A DNA stretch of 64,000 nucleotides, from NCBI RefSeq assembly GCF_013385635.1, contig NZ_JACAPR010000013.1, positions 62,001 to 126,000 of the forward strand, given 5' to 3'. Below, piece by piece: positions 33,501-43,300 of this stretch. Within the stretch, counting starts at the first letter, position 1, and each line of letters begins with the position of its first letter. This stretch comes from Pseudomonas gingeri. GTDB taxonomy: Bacteria > Pseudomonadota > Gammaproteobacteria > Pseudomonadales > Pseudomonadaceae. A program made the translations under genes and the position numbers. Below the pieces are notes generated by a model, which did not search any database, was not told the origin of the DNA, and saw only the letters and a list, made by a program, of their open reading frames with translations.

Positions 33501-36500
33501 CTGCTTCTGCGCCAGTGCATCGCCGCTCAGGTCACCGCCGACACTCAGTAGAAGGTTGCCGCCATGCTCCGGATACCAGGCGCGATAGAGACTGCCCGTA
33601 CCGCCGTCGACCAGTGATTCGTATCCTCCCAATTGATCGGGCAGAAGATTGCCATTGCGCCCCCTGGCTTGATTGAAGTCGGAGCTGACAGCCGTCGATG
33701 AGCCCGCCGTGTAGACACCGTACAGCGAGTCCATATTCAAATTGCCGGAGCTAAGCAATTCCAGATCTCCGGTACCCGTGCGCAGGACGCTGAAATTCGA
33801 CTTACCCGGCTCAAGGGCATAGTCAGACGACTGGGCCTTGCAAAAGGCCGGTGAGTCCTCGCACATGGTTGCCCAGCCGATCAGATCAAAATCGATCGGT
33901 TTGCCCACCATGCTCTCGTCGCCATAAATATCCAGCGAACCTTCCTTGGTCCAGAGATATACAGGAGGGGGGACCGCACAAAAACTCGGTGAATCCTCGC
34001 ACATGGTTGGCCAACCGATCAGATCAAAATCGATCGGTTTACCCACCATGCTCTCGTCACCATAAATATCCAACGAACCGGCCTTGGTCCAGACCAATGC
34101 GCCCGCGGCTGGAACGGCTGTCATCCCATAGTGGGTATCCGCCAGGCGGATAGTCCCGTGCTCGGCATACAGATCCGTCAGGCGTGTGTCCGCCGCAGCG
34201 GTATCGGCCCCCGCCACCAGTCGTATCGACCAGGATTGCGAGCCTTCCGGCAACATCGACGCCACGGCCCAGTTGCTGCCCTGGGCGCCATCGCGCAGAT
34301 CGATCGACTTCCCACCCAGCTTGAGATCAGTCATGGACGGAATCACCGAACCCTTGAGCAAGGTGATCGAGCCCGCCAGCATCACCACATTGGGGTTGCT
34401 GTCGTTGATCGAAGCCAGCGGCCGGCTTGGCAGCGGCACGCCGGCCGGCCAGGTCATGGCGTCGAGCGCGGTATTACCGGCCAGACGGGTGCCCGCCCCC
34501 AGCTTCATGCCCGCGGCGACCACCAGCGGCTGATCGAGCAACGTGCCTGCCGCGTAAGCCAGGCTGCCGTTGGCGTTGTAGATCGCTCCCGACAGCACCG
34601 TGCCCGCCGGTAGGCTGATCGCCGCGCCCAGGGTGCCGGTGGCCGGCAACACCGTGCCCGCCGCCACGGTCAGGGCCTGGATCGGCAGGTCATAGTTGAG
34701 CACCTTGCCCGCCGGGAATGCCGTGTCCTGCTGCAGTACGATACCGCCCTTGGGCAGTACCACGTCGCCGCCGAACATCTGTTTGCCTTCGGTCAGCAAC
34801 CAACCGCTGTCGTCCTGGGTTTTCGGCGGTGGGGCAAAGCCATCGTTGATGCTGCCGTAGATATCCAGGTCGCCACCGGCACGCATCACCAGCGCTCCGA
34901 CTTCGCCGGCGCGCAGGCTGGCGTAGCGGTAACCGGACAGATCGAGGTCGCCCTGTACCACCAGGTCGCCTTTGGCGACGACCTCGACACCCGGACGCAG
35001 GTGGAAAACATCGTCATAGGTCGCGTTGTGCAGGCCCGCCAGTTTGCCGTTGAGCAACGTATTGTTCTTCAAGGCGTTTTCGATGAACTTGGCGCTGTCC
35101 TTGTCTTTCTCGTTCAAGTAGTCCTGATCGATATATTGATAAGGACGACCACTGGCCGCCTGATCGACGCCATCCTTGGCATCGGTATAACGTTGTACCG
35201 CATTGAGGGCGATGGACTTGGCGCCCTGGATGATCAGGCCGCTGCGGGCATCGATGGCGATATCGCCATAGGTCGCCGCATCCTGGCCCTGGCTGCCATC
35301 GGCCGAGGTCGGCCGGCCATCGCTGCCGATACGCGGGGCATTGAGTTCCAGGGTGCCACGGGCCTGGCCGTCGCCCTGCCCCGGCTTGGCCGCGGTGCCG
35401 TGACGCAGATCGATACGCGCACCGCTGGCCAGGGTCAGCGTGCCGTCGCCGGAGCTCAGTTCGACAATGGCGCGGTTCGGCGAATCGATGATCTTGCCGT
35501 AGCTGTCGACCCGCAGCACGCTGCCATGGGCGTCGAGCAGCGCATTGCCGCCCAGGGTCAAGCCATTCTTGCCGGCCAGGCGGATACTGCCGACCCGCTC
35601 GCCGCTGGCGTCGATGGTGCCATTGACGGTGAGGCTGCCATTATCGATGGAGACATTGACATCCCCCGCCTTGATATCGCTGCCGATATTCAGGTCGCCC
35701 TGCTTGAGCTGGAAGCTGCGGGAGCCGAATACCTGGCCGTCGTTGAGACGCTGGTTGAGGGCGGCGAACTGGCTGTCCAGGGTGCCGGTAAGCCCCAGGC
35801 GCTGGGCGCGGATATCCACGCCAGCGGATTTGTACGGTACCAGGGTGCCGCCGGCATCGTAGTAGCCGCTGCTGCTGCCGAGGATCTGCCCTTGCAGGTC
35901 CACCAGGCCAGCCGAAGGATCCAGTGCCACGACCTTGAGGGTGCCGGCCTGGTTGTTGACGGCCCGCAGGTCGATCACCGAGCCGGCCGCCTGGCGGATG
36001 TTGCCGGTACGGCTTTGCAGGGTCGCATCGCCGCCCCAGCTGTACTTGTCGACATCATTGAGGGTGACCTTGCGCCCGGACATATCGATCCGCGCCGCGT
36101 CGGTGAGGGTCAGGTCGCCTTCGGCGGCGAGGGTCAGTTTGCCGCTGGGCAGAGCGATGCGGGTGTCGAGCACGATGCTCTTGCCCGACAACGACAGCTC
36201 GGCGCCCAGGGCGCCGGAGCCCAGTGTCGCATCGCCAGGGCTCGAGCCCGCCGGCGCGGACATCTGGATCGCCCCACCGGCGGTGATCTTGTTGACCGAG
36301 CCCGCCTCGCCGGTCAGCAGCGGCGTCAGCATGTTCAAGTTGCCACCACTGTAGCTGTAGCCCTTGCCTTCGACATAGGCGCCCTGGCTCTGGTACACCG
36401 CCAGGCTGCCCTTGTGGTTGGCGGTGATGCGGTCGCTGGCACTCAGGTTGACATTGGCGAAGCCCAGGGCCAGGCGGTCATAGGACGGCAGTGTGCCGGG

Positions 36501-39500
36501 TTGGGTATTGGGCCCGTAGCCGAACTCGATGCGTTCGGCCTGGATATTCAGGTTGCCGCTGCCGGTCCCCGCTCCGCCGTTGACCACCGTGCCGGGCTTG
36601 CCCTGGGCGCCGTTCCAGATCAGGTCGGCGGTGCGGATGGTCGCGTTGTTGGCGCTGGTACCGGCGCCATAGATGGCCGGCGTGGTCAGCACCAGTTCCT
36701 TGAGCCGCGATTGCCCGGTGACGCTGTCGTAGGTGTCGAGGGTCACGTCGCCATAGAAGTTGAAGGCGTCCCGGGCACTCAGTTCCAGGGTTTCCAGGGC
36801 CGGGGCGCCAGTGCTGGTATCGCCACGCAACAGGCGATCGAGCACGGCCTGGTTAAGCATCAGGCCGCTGGGCAAGGCGTTGTTGGCGGCCATGTCGGCC
36901 AGTGACTGGGCGCTGCCGGCGTTGATCGCACCCACCGCCAGGGTCAGGTGGCGGGTGCCGTAGCGCACGGACTCATCGAGGGCGAAGGTGTTGTTGGTCG
37001 CCATCACGAGGGTGCCTTCGGAGTACAGGCTGGTCGTGCCGGAACAAATCGTGCCGCAGACACCGATACGAATGCCGCTGCTACCACCGGCTTCGGGCGC
37101 AAGGACGTTCAGTCGATCATTGGACACCGCCAATACACTGACGGTCCCGGGGGCATAGATGTAGCCCGCACCCTGGCGAGCAGCCGCACCTTGGCCCAGG
37201 GTGCTGATGCTCGCCCCCTGTTCCACAACCACATCACCCACCAGGAAAACTTCCGGCCCGACCAGTCCGGCACCACTGCGCAACGTGACGGCACCGGCGT
37301 TCTTGAAGGTCATGTAGTTGCCACCCTGTCCATACACAGCGGTCGCCCCGCCACCCAGTGCCAGGCTTTTGGAACCGATGGCATTCAGGTCGGCATCCTC
37401 CAGCGTAACGCCAACGAACCCAGAGGTCGCCGTCGCGCCTTTGGCCACCACCTCGATTCCGCCCTGGGATGTCGTGATCGCAGTCGTACTGCCATTGCCG
37501 CCGGCACCCCGCTCGGCCAGCAACTGGCCGGAGAAGCTGAAGCTGGGGCGCCCGGTAGTATTGAGGTCCAACTTGAGGTCGAAGGCCTTGGCGTCGCGGG
37601 CCATCAGAATCGGTGGCACGCCAAGCTTGGCGGCATCGGCCAGGATAAAACTGCTGAGGCTGGTTTCGTTGTACTGGGAATAACGCCGCAGCACATCGGC
37701 GGAAGTCACGATCACCTGGCTGGACAGGCTGTCGCGAATACCGGTGCCGGCGATGGACAGCGACCCGGAGGTCGACCAGGAGCCATTGCGCATGGCCTGC
37801 GCACCCAGGACGCCACCCTGCCCGGAGAGGCCGTTGATCTCGACCCGGAATGCTCCCGGCAACAGCGCATAGGACGACGGCAGCAAGGTGTAGATACCCG
37901 CCGGCAGGCCGGGCACGCCCGCGCCGATGGTGATCTGCCGGCCCACTACCGGGTCCGATGAGCCGCCAGGGGCATAGCCGGCCTGGACTCCGGGGATAAT
38001 TGCATAGATCGGATTGGTCGACAGCCCCGGCAAGGTGAAACTGCCATCGGCATTGAACTGCACCAGCGGGTTGAAACGCGCATCGGTGGAACCTCCGCGC
38101 CCGGAGATAAAGCCGGCACCGGTCAGGTCGCCGCCGCCGGAGACATCGACCACCGCGCCCTCGTCCACCGCCACCGACTGGCCGCGCAACTCGATACCGC
38201 GCGGGACCTTGCCGTCTTCATTGCTCAACAGCGACTTGTCCAGGGGCACACCGTTGTACAGGTAGGTGATACCGTCGACCGTACCGCCGTAGGGCATGAC
38301 CAAACCCTTGCCGCTGACCGAGGTCAGGCTGCCGGACAACAGGTTGACCTCAGCCGTGGCGACAGGATTACCCGGACCGGCGTCGCTGCGTCCGAGAATC
38401 AGTGACCCCAGTGGCGCCCGCAGGACACCACCCTGGTTGATCAGGTCCGCCTCGACGGTCAAGCGGCCGAATGCCGAATAAGGCACGCGTGGCGTGGTCA
38501 CCGTGGTACGCCCGATATCCACGCGTTTTGCGGAAATAAGCGCCTGGGCATTGGTGTCCGGATAGATCTGCGCGGCGATCAGGCCGAGCGCCGCGGGGGT
38601 GATCAGGGAGGTCGTCGGGATGGTCCCGGTGCTGGCGAGCAAGCGCATATCGCCTTCGCTGCGCAGGTTCACCTGCTCGAAGCCACGGCGGTCCAGTGTC
38701 AGGGGGCCCGCCTGTTGAGCGATAGTGCCCCGGGCACCGAAGCGGACCTGATCGCGGACATCCAGCAGTTGGCTTTGTACCTCGAATATGCCCTGGGTGG
38801 CTTGCGTGGAAGTACCGGTACGCAAGGTTGGCGACGTATGGAAGTCTTTCCCCATAGGCGCCAACCCGGCCAGCCGGACATAGGCCGCGGACAGTTGGAT
38901 CCGGGCATTCGCCGCCGAGGATTCGGCCAGGCCCAGGGCGCCGGAATACAGCGACAGGCTCTGGTTCAAGGCCAGGTTCACATCACCGTCAAAGCTCAGC
39001 ACGCCGTTGCTGAGCAAGGCCAGGTTGCCAAAACCGCCGTCGCGAACCTGGTCGGCCGCCAGTCGGCCATGGCCGTAGACCAGGCTGTTGGCAACCGAAT
39101 CGGCGTCGCTGCCGAGCGGCAACAGACTGGCATCGCGATGCTGGCTGATGATCAGTTCGCGCAATTGCAAGACCCGATCCGCCGCCGGCGACAGGTAACT
39201 GTTCGACTCCAGCGCCACGGCGAGACTGCCGCCCGCGGCCCCTACACCCCCAGCCCGGGCAAACAGGTTGCCATCCAGATAGACGCCGTTACGCGAAGCG
39301 ATGGAGAGGCTGCCACCATCGCTGGCGACCTGAATGGCGCCCTGCCCCGGAATATCCAGCGTCGCCTGTGCCCCGGAGGCATCAAGGGTCGCGCCTTCGC
39401 GGATAACCACAAACAGATCGGCGGCACTGGCCTGGCCGGTTGCGTGATCGATTTCACCGCCGATCACGATACTGCCACCGCGACGTACCTGCCCGTAGCG

Positions 39501-42500
39501 ATTGCCCTTGATGTCGACGGCGATGACCGCACGGGACGCCACATCCAGCACGGCCTGTTCGCCGATCCAGATCGAGCGGCCATGGCCGGCGGCATTGGGG
39601 ACTTCCGTCGTCGTGCCGGATTGCGCCACCTGCCCCAGGGTGATATTCCCGCCCCAGGCATTGAGCCGGCCGTCCACCGTCAACTGGCCGATGCTGCGCA
39701 CGGCAATGGATTGGCCGGGATCGACATTGATCACCGCGCCCTTGCCGATCACGGCCTCGACCGTGGCCATATCCGCCGCGGTGGATAGCAACGTACCGGC
39801 TTGCAGGCTCAGGCTGGCCCCCTTGCGCTGGGTCAGCACACCTTTGATCGCATCCTCCTGGTAGACCGGCGGGGTCCAGGTTTCCAGGGCTGCGGACGGG
39901 TCCCCGCCACCGGGCGTAGCCAGTGCCTGTTCGCCAAAACGGTACACCGGCATGCTGACATCGACCTGGGTGCCATCGGCAACGATCAGGCCCTGGTTAC
40001 CCTTGATGTCATAGGCGGAGAAGCCCTTGTTGAAGAACCCGCCATTGAGCAGCAGGGTATCGGCGGGGGCGCTGGTCGCCGAGTCGCTGATCAGCACCTT
40101 GCCGGCCTGCATCGACAGGGTACCGCCACCGTTCACACCCTGACCGCGGATCTCGCCGCCCAGGGTCAGCTTGCCGGTGCCGGTGGAGACATTGGCATTG
40201 GCCGCCAGGGTCACGTCACCGCCCTTGCCGCCCTGCTGCTTGTTCTTGAACAACAGGGCGCCCCCCGAGGACACATCGACCACGCTGTCGGTGCCGAGGG
40301 TCAGGTCACCGCTGCTACGCAGCGAGATGGTGCCGCCGTTCAGGTAGGCCAGGCCGCTGTTATTGCCGGTCTCCAGCATCTGGTTGGTCCACAGGCCGCG
40401 GGCATCGAGCTTGACACCCTGCCCCACCGTCACCCGACCGGCACCGCCGAGTGTGCTGTCCGCCAGCCCGTTGCTGCCGAACTGCTGCAGCACGTTGCCG
40501 AGCTGGATGGTCCCCGCGCGTGCGGTCAGGTTGGCATTCACGTCGACCTGAGGACCGAACAGGGTAATCGCCCCGCCATTACCGACCTGCACCGCGCTGT
40601 CGACCGTGATAGTGCCGGTGGTCGCGACTTTCAGCGCGCCCAGGTTGAAACCGTTGAGTCGGTCGGTATTGAGTACCAGCGTGCCCTGGCGATCCGCTGG
40701 CAAGGCAGTGTTCAGGTCCAGTCCGGCGGCGATCTGCTCGCTACTCTGGTTGAGGATCACGTTCTTCAGGGTGTTGGCATCGGCGCCCAATGCGTATTGC
40801 AACAAGCCGCTGGACTTGACGTAATAAGGGACGTAGTTGCCGACCACCAGTTGCGCACCACGCGCGGCGGCCTTTTGCGACTGGTTGTAGCCATCCAGGC
40901 CGGCCTGGGGCGCACGGGTCTGGCGATCACCCTGGAAGGTGTCGCCGACAACATTGCCTTCGAGCACCGCATTGCGGGTGCCGATCACCAGGCTGCCGGC
41001 ATCGCGACCGACGACATAGCCGCTTTCGTAGCGTTCGCGGGGCGCCAGCAACGGGTTATAGAAATACTCGGTCTGGCCCCAGCGGGTACTGGTGGACTCA
41101 TACCCTTTGTAGATACCGGTGTAGAGGATATCGCCAGGGGCGCTGGAGATTCCGTACAGCCGGCCGTTGGCGCCCTTGAGCCAGCTTTGCTTGATCATCC
41201 CGCCCTGCACATCCAGGGTGCCGCCGGACACATTGATCTGCGAACCGGCCTGGGTCACCACATCGTTGCCGGTGAAATTGACCACGCCACCCTGGGCCAT
41301 CCACTCGCCGATGCCGTGGGCCTGGGTGCCGAGGTAACCGCTGACCTCCAGCAAGCCACCGGCGGTGTACCAGCGGTCGGTGGGGTAGCCGTTGGTACCG
41401 GCCGGGACGAACACCAGGTCGCGGACATCGACCCAGACGTCAGTGCTGTTGAGCTTGCCGCCATCGCGGTTGACTGCGGCATCGCGCTGTTCGTTGCCCT
41501 GGATATTGACCTTGATGCTGTTGGCTTCCATCGCCACCTGCACACCGACAGCCCCCGAGACGTCGATGATCGCGCCATCGCGCACAAGGCTGCGCTGGCC
41601 GGCATTGACCATGACCTGGCCGCCGGTGGCGAGGGTGATGGAGCCATTGCGGAAATCCACGGTACCGTCGCTGTTGATCTCGACGCGCGACAGTGCCCGG
41701 CGGTCGTTGCCGGCACCGACGATATCGTCGGTAGCGTTGGTAATCGGCCCGGTCTGGCCGGAGAGCTGGCTATTCAGGGCGCTGCTGTTGTCGATCAGGA
41801 TCGCACTGGTGCTGCCCTCCCCGAGGACCACGCTGGCGCCACTGCCGGTGCCATTGAGGTGCAGGGTGCCACGGGTATCGACCGAGGTGCTGGCGAGCAG
41901 TACGCCGTTCTGGATGACTTCGTGACCGGTCAGGGTGATATCGCCGGTGGCCGCCATGACCAGGCCACTGTTGGTGACCTTGCCGGCGGCGCTGGTATTG
42001 TCGCGGACAACACTGACTTCGTTGCCACGGGTGGTCGAATTCGGGTTGCCGTCGGTGGAGTAGCCCTTGCGGATCACAAAGCTGTCGCCGGCCGCCATCA
42101 ACGTCTGGCCTTTCTGGGTGCTGATGGTGCCGGCGTTCTCGACTTCCGAGCCCAGCAACAGCACATAGCCGCCGCCTGCCGTGGAAGATGCCGGGGCATG
42201 GGTTTCGATCCGTGCCCCGCTTTGCACCTCGACCTTGCCCCCGGCACCGGTAAACACCGGCTGGGTACCGTTGTACAGGCCATGGTCGCGGAAGTCCTCG
42301 TCCTTCATGGTGGTGGCCGCCACCACCAGGTTGCGCACGTTGACCTGGCTGCTGCCGCTGAAGATCACGCCGTTCTGGTTGAGCACCATCACGGTACCCG
42401 CGCCCTTGATCTGGCCCTGGATCTGGCTCGGCGCGGTGGCATTGTTGACCTTGTTCAGCACCGCCCAGTCGGCGTTCTGCTGGAACTCCAGGGTGGTATC

Positions 42501-43031
42501 GCGACCAATGTTGAAGGTTTCCCAGTTGAGGATTGCCTTGTCGGCGGTCTGCTTGATCGACACATTGGTCTTGCCGTTGCTATCGGTCTGCACCGGTGCT
42601 TCGGCGTTGACGAACAGCGGCTTGCCATCCGGGCCGATCACGAAGTTCAGGCCGTTGCCGCCCAGGCCATTGTGGATGGTCTGCGGCGCGATCAGCGCGG
42701 CCGAACGGCCTGCGGCCTGCGCCGCCTGCTGGGCAGCGATGGCCGCCACGGTGTTGTTGAGGTTGGTCAGGGAGCGTTGCAGCACCTGGTTGGCCCGTTG
42801 CTGTTGCGCCAACGGCGGTGGCGAACCTGGCGTCACACCGGGTCGCGCCGCCCCTGACGCCTGGGCCGCGCCCTTGGCCGCGAACCAATTCGAACTGAAC
42901 GCCAGCGGTTGCGCCTGCGCGCCACCGGCGACCAGCAGCAACGCAATGGCCTGGGCCAGCGGCTTGAGGTGCCAGGGACCGGTACCCGTGTTGCCGGAAA
43001 ACGCTTCGGGTTGGTTTTTGAGGAGACGCAT
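30561..43031 (-). CDS. TpsA: giant filamentous-haemagglutinin-type adhesin
   Basis: A 4,156-residue exoprotein. Its long signal region ends LLLVAGGAQAQ (about residue 40). A TPS secretion domain (about 115-350) contains WETFNIGRDTTLEFQQ and the NxNGV-type motif NQNGVIFSG near 216. A very long Gly/Asn/Asp-rich beta-helix follows. A DUF3739-type haemagglutinin region lies near the C-terminus (about 3910-4050: GGSIMGWSAQGDINAGRGSK). A 46-residue tandem duplication lies at about 2977-3065. The start at 43031 has AAGGAAC upstream; the longer frame to 43229 adds unlikely sequence. TpsB downstream should secrete it; contact-dependent-inhibition toxin motifs were not seen at the C-terminus. Confidence 0.92.
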   Translation of the reverse strand: MRLLKNQPEAFSGNTGTGPWHLKPLAQAIALLLVAGGAQAQPLAFSSNWFAAKGAAQASGAARPGVTPGSPPPLAQQQRANQVLQRSLTNLNNTVAAIAAQQAAQAAGRSAALIAPQTIHNGLGGNGLNFVIGPDGKPLFVNAEAPVQTDSNGKTNVSIKQTADKAILNWETFNIGRDTTLEFQQNADWAVLNKVNNATAPSQIQGQIKGAGTVMVLNQNGVIFSGSSQVNVRNLVVAATTMKDEDFRDHGLYNGTQPVFTGAGGKVEVQSGARIETHAPASSTAGGGYVLLLGSEVENAGTISTQKGQTLMAAGDSFVIRKGYSTDGNPNSTTRGNEVSVVRDNTSAAGKVTNSGLVMAATGDITLTGHEVIQNGVLLASTSVDTRGTLHLNGTGSGASVVLGEGSTSAILIDNSSALNSQLSGQTGPITNATDDIVGAGNDRRALSRVEINSDGTVDFRNGSITLATGGQVMVNAGQRSLVRDGAIIDVSGAVGVQVAMEANSIKVNIQGNEQRDAAVNRDGGKLNSTDVWVDVRDLVFVPAGTNGYPTDRWYTAGGLLEVSGYLGTQAHGIGEWMAQGGVVNFTGNDVVTQAGSQINVSGGTLDVQGGMIKQSWLKGANGRLYGISSAPGDILYTGIYKGYESTSTRWGQTEYFYNPLLAPRERYESGYVVGRDAGSLVIGTRNAVLEGNVVGDTFQGDRQTRAPQAGLDGYNQSQKAAARGAQLVVGNYVPYYVKSSGLLQYALGADANTLKNVILNQSSEQIAAGLDLNTALPADRQGTLVLNTDRLNGFNLGALKVATTGTITVDSAVQVGNGGAITLFGPQVDVNANLTARAGTIQLGNVLQQFGSNGLADSTLGGAGRVTVGQGVKLDARGLWTNQMLETGNNSGLAYLNGGTISLRSSGDLTLGTDSVVDVSSGGALLFKNKQQGGKGGDVTLAANANVSTGTGKLTLGGEIRGQGVNGGGTLSMQAGKVLISDSATSAPADTLLLNGGFFNKGFSAYDIKGNQGLIVADGTQVDVSMPVYRFGEQALATPGGGDPSAALETWTPPVYQEDAIKGVLTQRKGASLSLQAGTLLSTAADMATVEAVIGKGAVINVDPGQSIAVRSIGQLTVDGRLNAWGGNITLGQVAQSGTTTEVPNAAGHGRSIWIGEQAVLDVASRAVIAVDIKGNRYGQVRRGGSIVIGGEIDHATGQASAADLFVVIREGATLDASGAQATLDIPGQGAIQVASDGGSLSIASRNGVYLDGNLFARAGGVGAAGGSLAVALESNSYLSPAADRVLQLRELIISQHRDASLLPLGSDADSVANSLVYGHGRLAADQVRDGGFGNLALLSNGVLSFDGDVNLALNQSLSLYSGALGLAESSAANARIQLSAAYVRLAGLAPMGKDFHTSPTLRTGTSTQATQGIFEVQSQLLDVRDQVRFGARGTIAQQAGPLTLDRRGFEQVNLRSEGDMRLLASTGTIPTTSLITPAALGLIAAQIYPDTNAQALISAKRVDIGRTTVTTPRVPYSAFGRLTVEADLINQGGVLRAPLGSLILGRSDAGPGNPVATAEVNLLSGSLTSVSGKGLVMPYGGTVDGITYLYNGVPLDKSLLSNEDGKVPRGIELRGQSVAVDEGAVVDVSGGGDLTGAGFISGRGGSTDARFNPLVQFNADGSFTLPGLSTNPIYAIIPGVQAGYAPGGSSDPVVGRQITIGAGVPGLPAGIYTLLPSSYALLPGAFRVEINGLSGQGGVLGAQAMRNGSWSTSGSLSIAGTGIRDSLSSQVIVTSADVLRRYSQYNETSLSSFILADAAKLGVPPILMARDAKAFDLKLDLNTTGRPSFSFSGQLLAERGAGGNGSTTAITTSQGGIEVVAKGATATSGFVGVTLEDADLNAIGSKSLALGGGATAVYGQGGNYMTFKNAGAVTLRSGAGLVGPEVFLVGDVVVEQGASISTLGQGAAARQGAGYIYAPGTVSVLAVSNDRLNVLAPEAGGSSGIRIGVCGTICSGTTSLYSEGTLVMATNNTFALDESVRYGTRHLTLAVGAINAGSAQSLADMAANNALPSGLMLNQAVLDRLLRGDTSTGAPALETLELSARDAFNFYGDVTLDTYDSVTGQSRLKELVLTTPAIYGAGTSANNATIRTADLIWNGAQGKPGTVVNGGAGTGSGNLNIQAERIEFGYGPNTQPGTLPSYDRLALGFANVNLSASDRITANHKGSLAVYQSQGAYVEGKGYSYSGGNLNMLTPLLTGEAGSVNKITAGGAIQMSAPAGSSPGDATLGSGALGAELSLSGKSIVLDTRIALPSGKLTLAAEGDLTLTDAARIDMSGRKVTLNDVDKYSWGGDATLQSRTGNIRQAAGSVIDLRAVNNQAGTLKVVALDPSAGLVDLQGQILGSSSGYYDAGGTLVPYKSAGVDIRAQRLGLTGTLDSQFAALNQRLNDGQVFGSRSFQLKQGDLNIGSDIKAGDVNVSIDNGSLTVNGTIDASGERVGSIRLAGKNGLTLGGNALLDAHGSVLRVDSYGKIIDSPNRAIVELSSGDGTLTLASGARIDLRHGTAAKPGQGDGQARGTLELNAPRIGSDGRPTSADGSQGQDAATYGDIAIDARSGLIIQGAKSIALNAVQRYTDAKDGVDQAASGRPYQYIDQDYLNEKDKDSAKFIENALKNNTLLNGKLAGLHNATYDDVFHLRPGVEVVAKGDLVVQGDLDLSGYRYASLRAGEVGALVMRAGGDLDIYGSINDGFAPPPKTQDDSGWLLTEGKQMFGGDVVLPKGGIVLQQDTAFPAGKVLNYDLPIQALTVAAGTVLPATGTLGAAISLPAGTVLSGAIYNANGSLAYAAGTLLDQPLVVAAGMKLGAGTRLAGNTALDAMTWPAGVPLPSRPLASINDSNPNVVMLAGSITLLKGSVIPSMTDLKLGGKSIDLRDGAQGSNWAVASMLPEGSQSWSIRLVAGADTAAADTRLTDLYAEHGTIRLADTHYGMTAVPAAGALVWTKAGSLDIYGDESMVGKPIDFDLIGWPTMCEDSPSFCAVPPPVYLWTKEGSLDIYGDESMVGKPIDFDLIGWATMCEDSPAFCKAQSSDYALEPGKSNFSVLRTGTGDLELLSSGNLNMDSLYGVYTAGSSTAVSSDFNQARGRNGNLLPDQLGGYESLVDGGTGSLYRAWYPEHGGNLLLSVGGDLSGDALAQKQVASGDPIQLSSAAVGNWLWRQGSGDALSQGAIPTAWWINFGTYTSFNNTSVLTGFTGFGTLGGGNVDVRVGGDAGTLVQKGDFISTAGTQSTALRSQGLVLAVGSTGRVGTDGQLMLTGGGDLNFQVGGGLNPTLAARNPLDLNGNALAPIHDLQGALINLRGNLQVQAGALGGIDLRYGRFPQQHDSTDTRAFDPYTASLASSTGGLVLIPGDATISLSTRGDLVVGGATDPGRVLQPNSVAFDVNPGAAPPNPFSGTGYGWFSLWTDHTAIDLFSAGGNLTPSTQIGEVNTSNAPIQGKNTSPTDGRFVYPSILRAVAANGSFYYGPSALYSASNLGSAYNYSLLLAPSVNGQLEFLAADSLYGGGYAINQSGAAASAIATPFKPAFVGYDSSGTKVVDNQGGAGVAVDIEKGRYPLFAFGADTASTRSNVLPARFYARDGDIVGLRTGEILSFNNGSNWYESAGPVRIMAGRDIVSSGKAKGDLGVPTDQGLSVGQTTGNLFAHNDPTDISVIQAGRDILYSTFNVAGPGTLEISAGRNILMEDKVSITSLGAVVPGDSRPGADIVLQAGIGANGPDYARFVAAYLDPANLAQPGESLSGQGGKVAKTYEAELLAWLAERYGFSGDVGQARAYFAALAPQQQRVFARDVYFAELKAGGREYNQVGGPREGSYLRGREAIAALFPDTDVAGNPIGYQGDITLFGGAGVHTNFGGSIQMLTPGGKQVFGIEGAAPPSTAGVITQGSGDIQLYSQGSILLGQSRIMTTFGGSIMGWSAQGDINAGRGSKTTVVYTPPKRVYDGWGNVSLSPAVPSTGAGIATLNPIAEVKPGDIDLIAPLGTIDAGEAGIRVSGNVNIAALHVVNAANIQVQGKSSGVPVVASVNTGAITSASAAASSATQAADDVARQQQANARQNQPSVFTVQVLSFGQERLEPSRDGASRSPAYNPGSPVQVLGAGPLDEQARQRLTEEERGNLTL
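33851..34096 (-). repeat. Two 138-bp tandem repeats inside tpsA
   Basis: Two near-identical units with a 138-bp period encode 46 residues each: a SLDIYGDESMVGKPIDFDL core followed by a MCEDSP-x-FC pair of cysteines. DNA identity is high, so the duplication looks recent. It lies in the repeat-rich stalk of the adhesin. Confidence 0.85.
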
Positions 43032-43218
43032 CACGACTGTTCCTTTTCCTGTTGCACGGAAATTGCTGAACACCGGTACCCGGGGCGCAGGCACGGCTAA
43101 TAAGAAGAAGGCGGTTGGCGAGGGACGGGACCGAACGCTTGTCATGGAAAGTTCATGAAGACGTGTATGGCGGGGCCGGATTGACTGGATCGACGCTCGC
43201 GGAGGCCTCGGTCCGGGA

Positions 43219-43272
43219 GGAAAAAACACCCCGAATGGAAGAGCCGGCGATAGCCTTGGGCTACCGCCGGTT
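43219..43272 (-). terminator. Probable terminator of the DING-protein gene
   Basis: On the minus strand a hairpin with CCGGCGGTAGCC and GGCTATCGCCGG arms (one mismatch, positions 43244-43270) is followed after about 17 bases by a GTGTTTTTTCC tract. It lies between the DING gene stop and tpsA and should separate the two transcripts. The gap between hairpin and T-run makes the call moderate. Confidence 0.5.
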
Positions 43273-43300
43273 CCGGGTGAAAGCCGATGAAACCCGAAGG

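Noticed and set aside
39801..42857. Long plus-strand frames opposite tpsA
   Set aside because: Low-complexity antisense frames of a strongly supported adhesin gene.
43138..43158. Pho-box-like TTGTCATGGAAAGTTCAT upstream of tpsA
   Set aside because: The second half matches poorly and the orientation faces away from tpsA.
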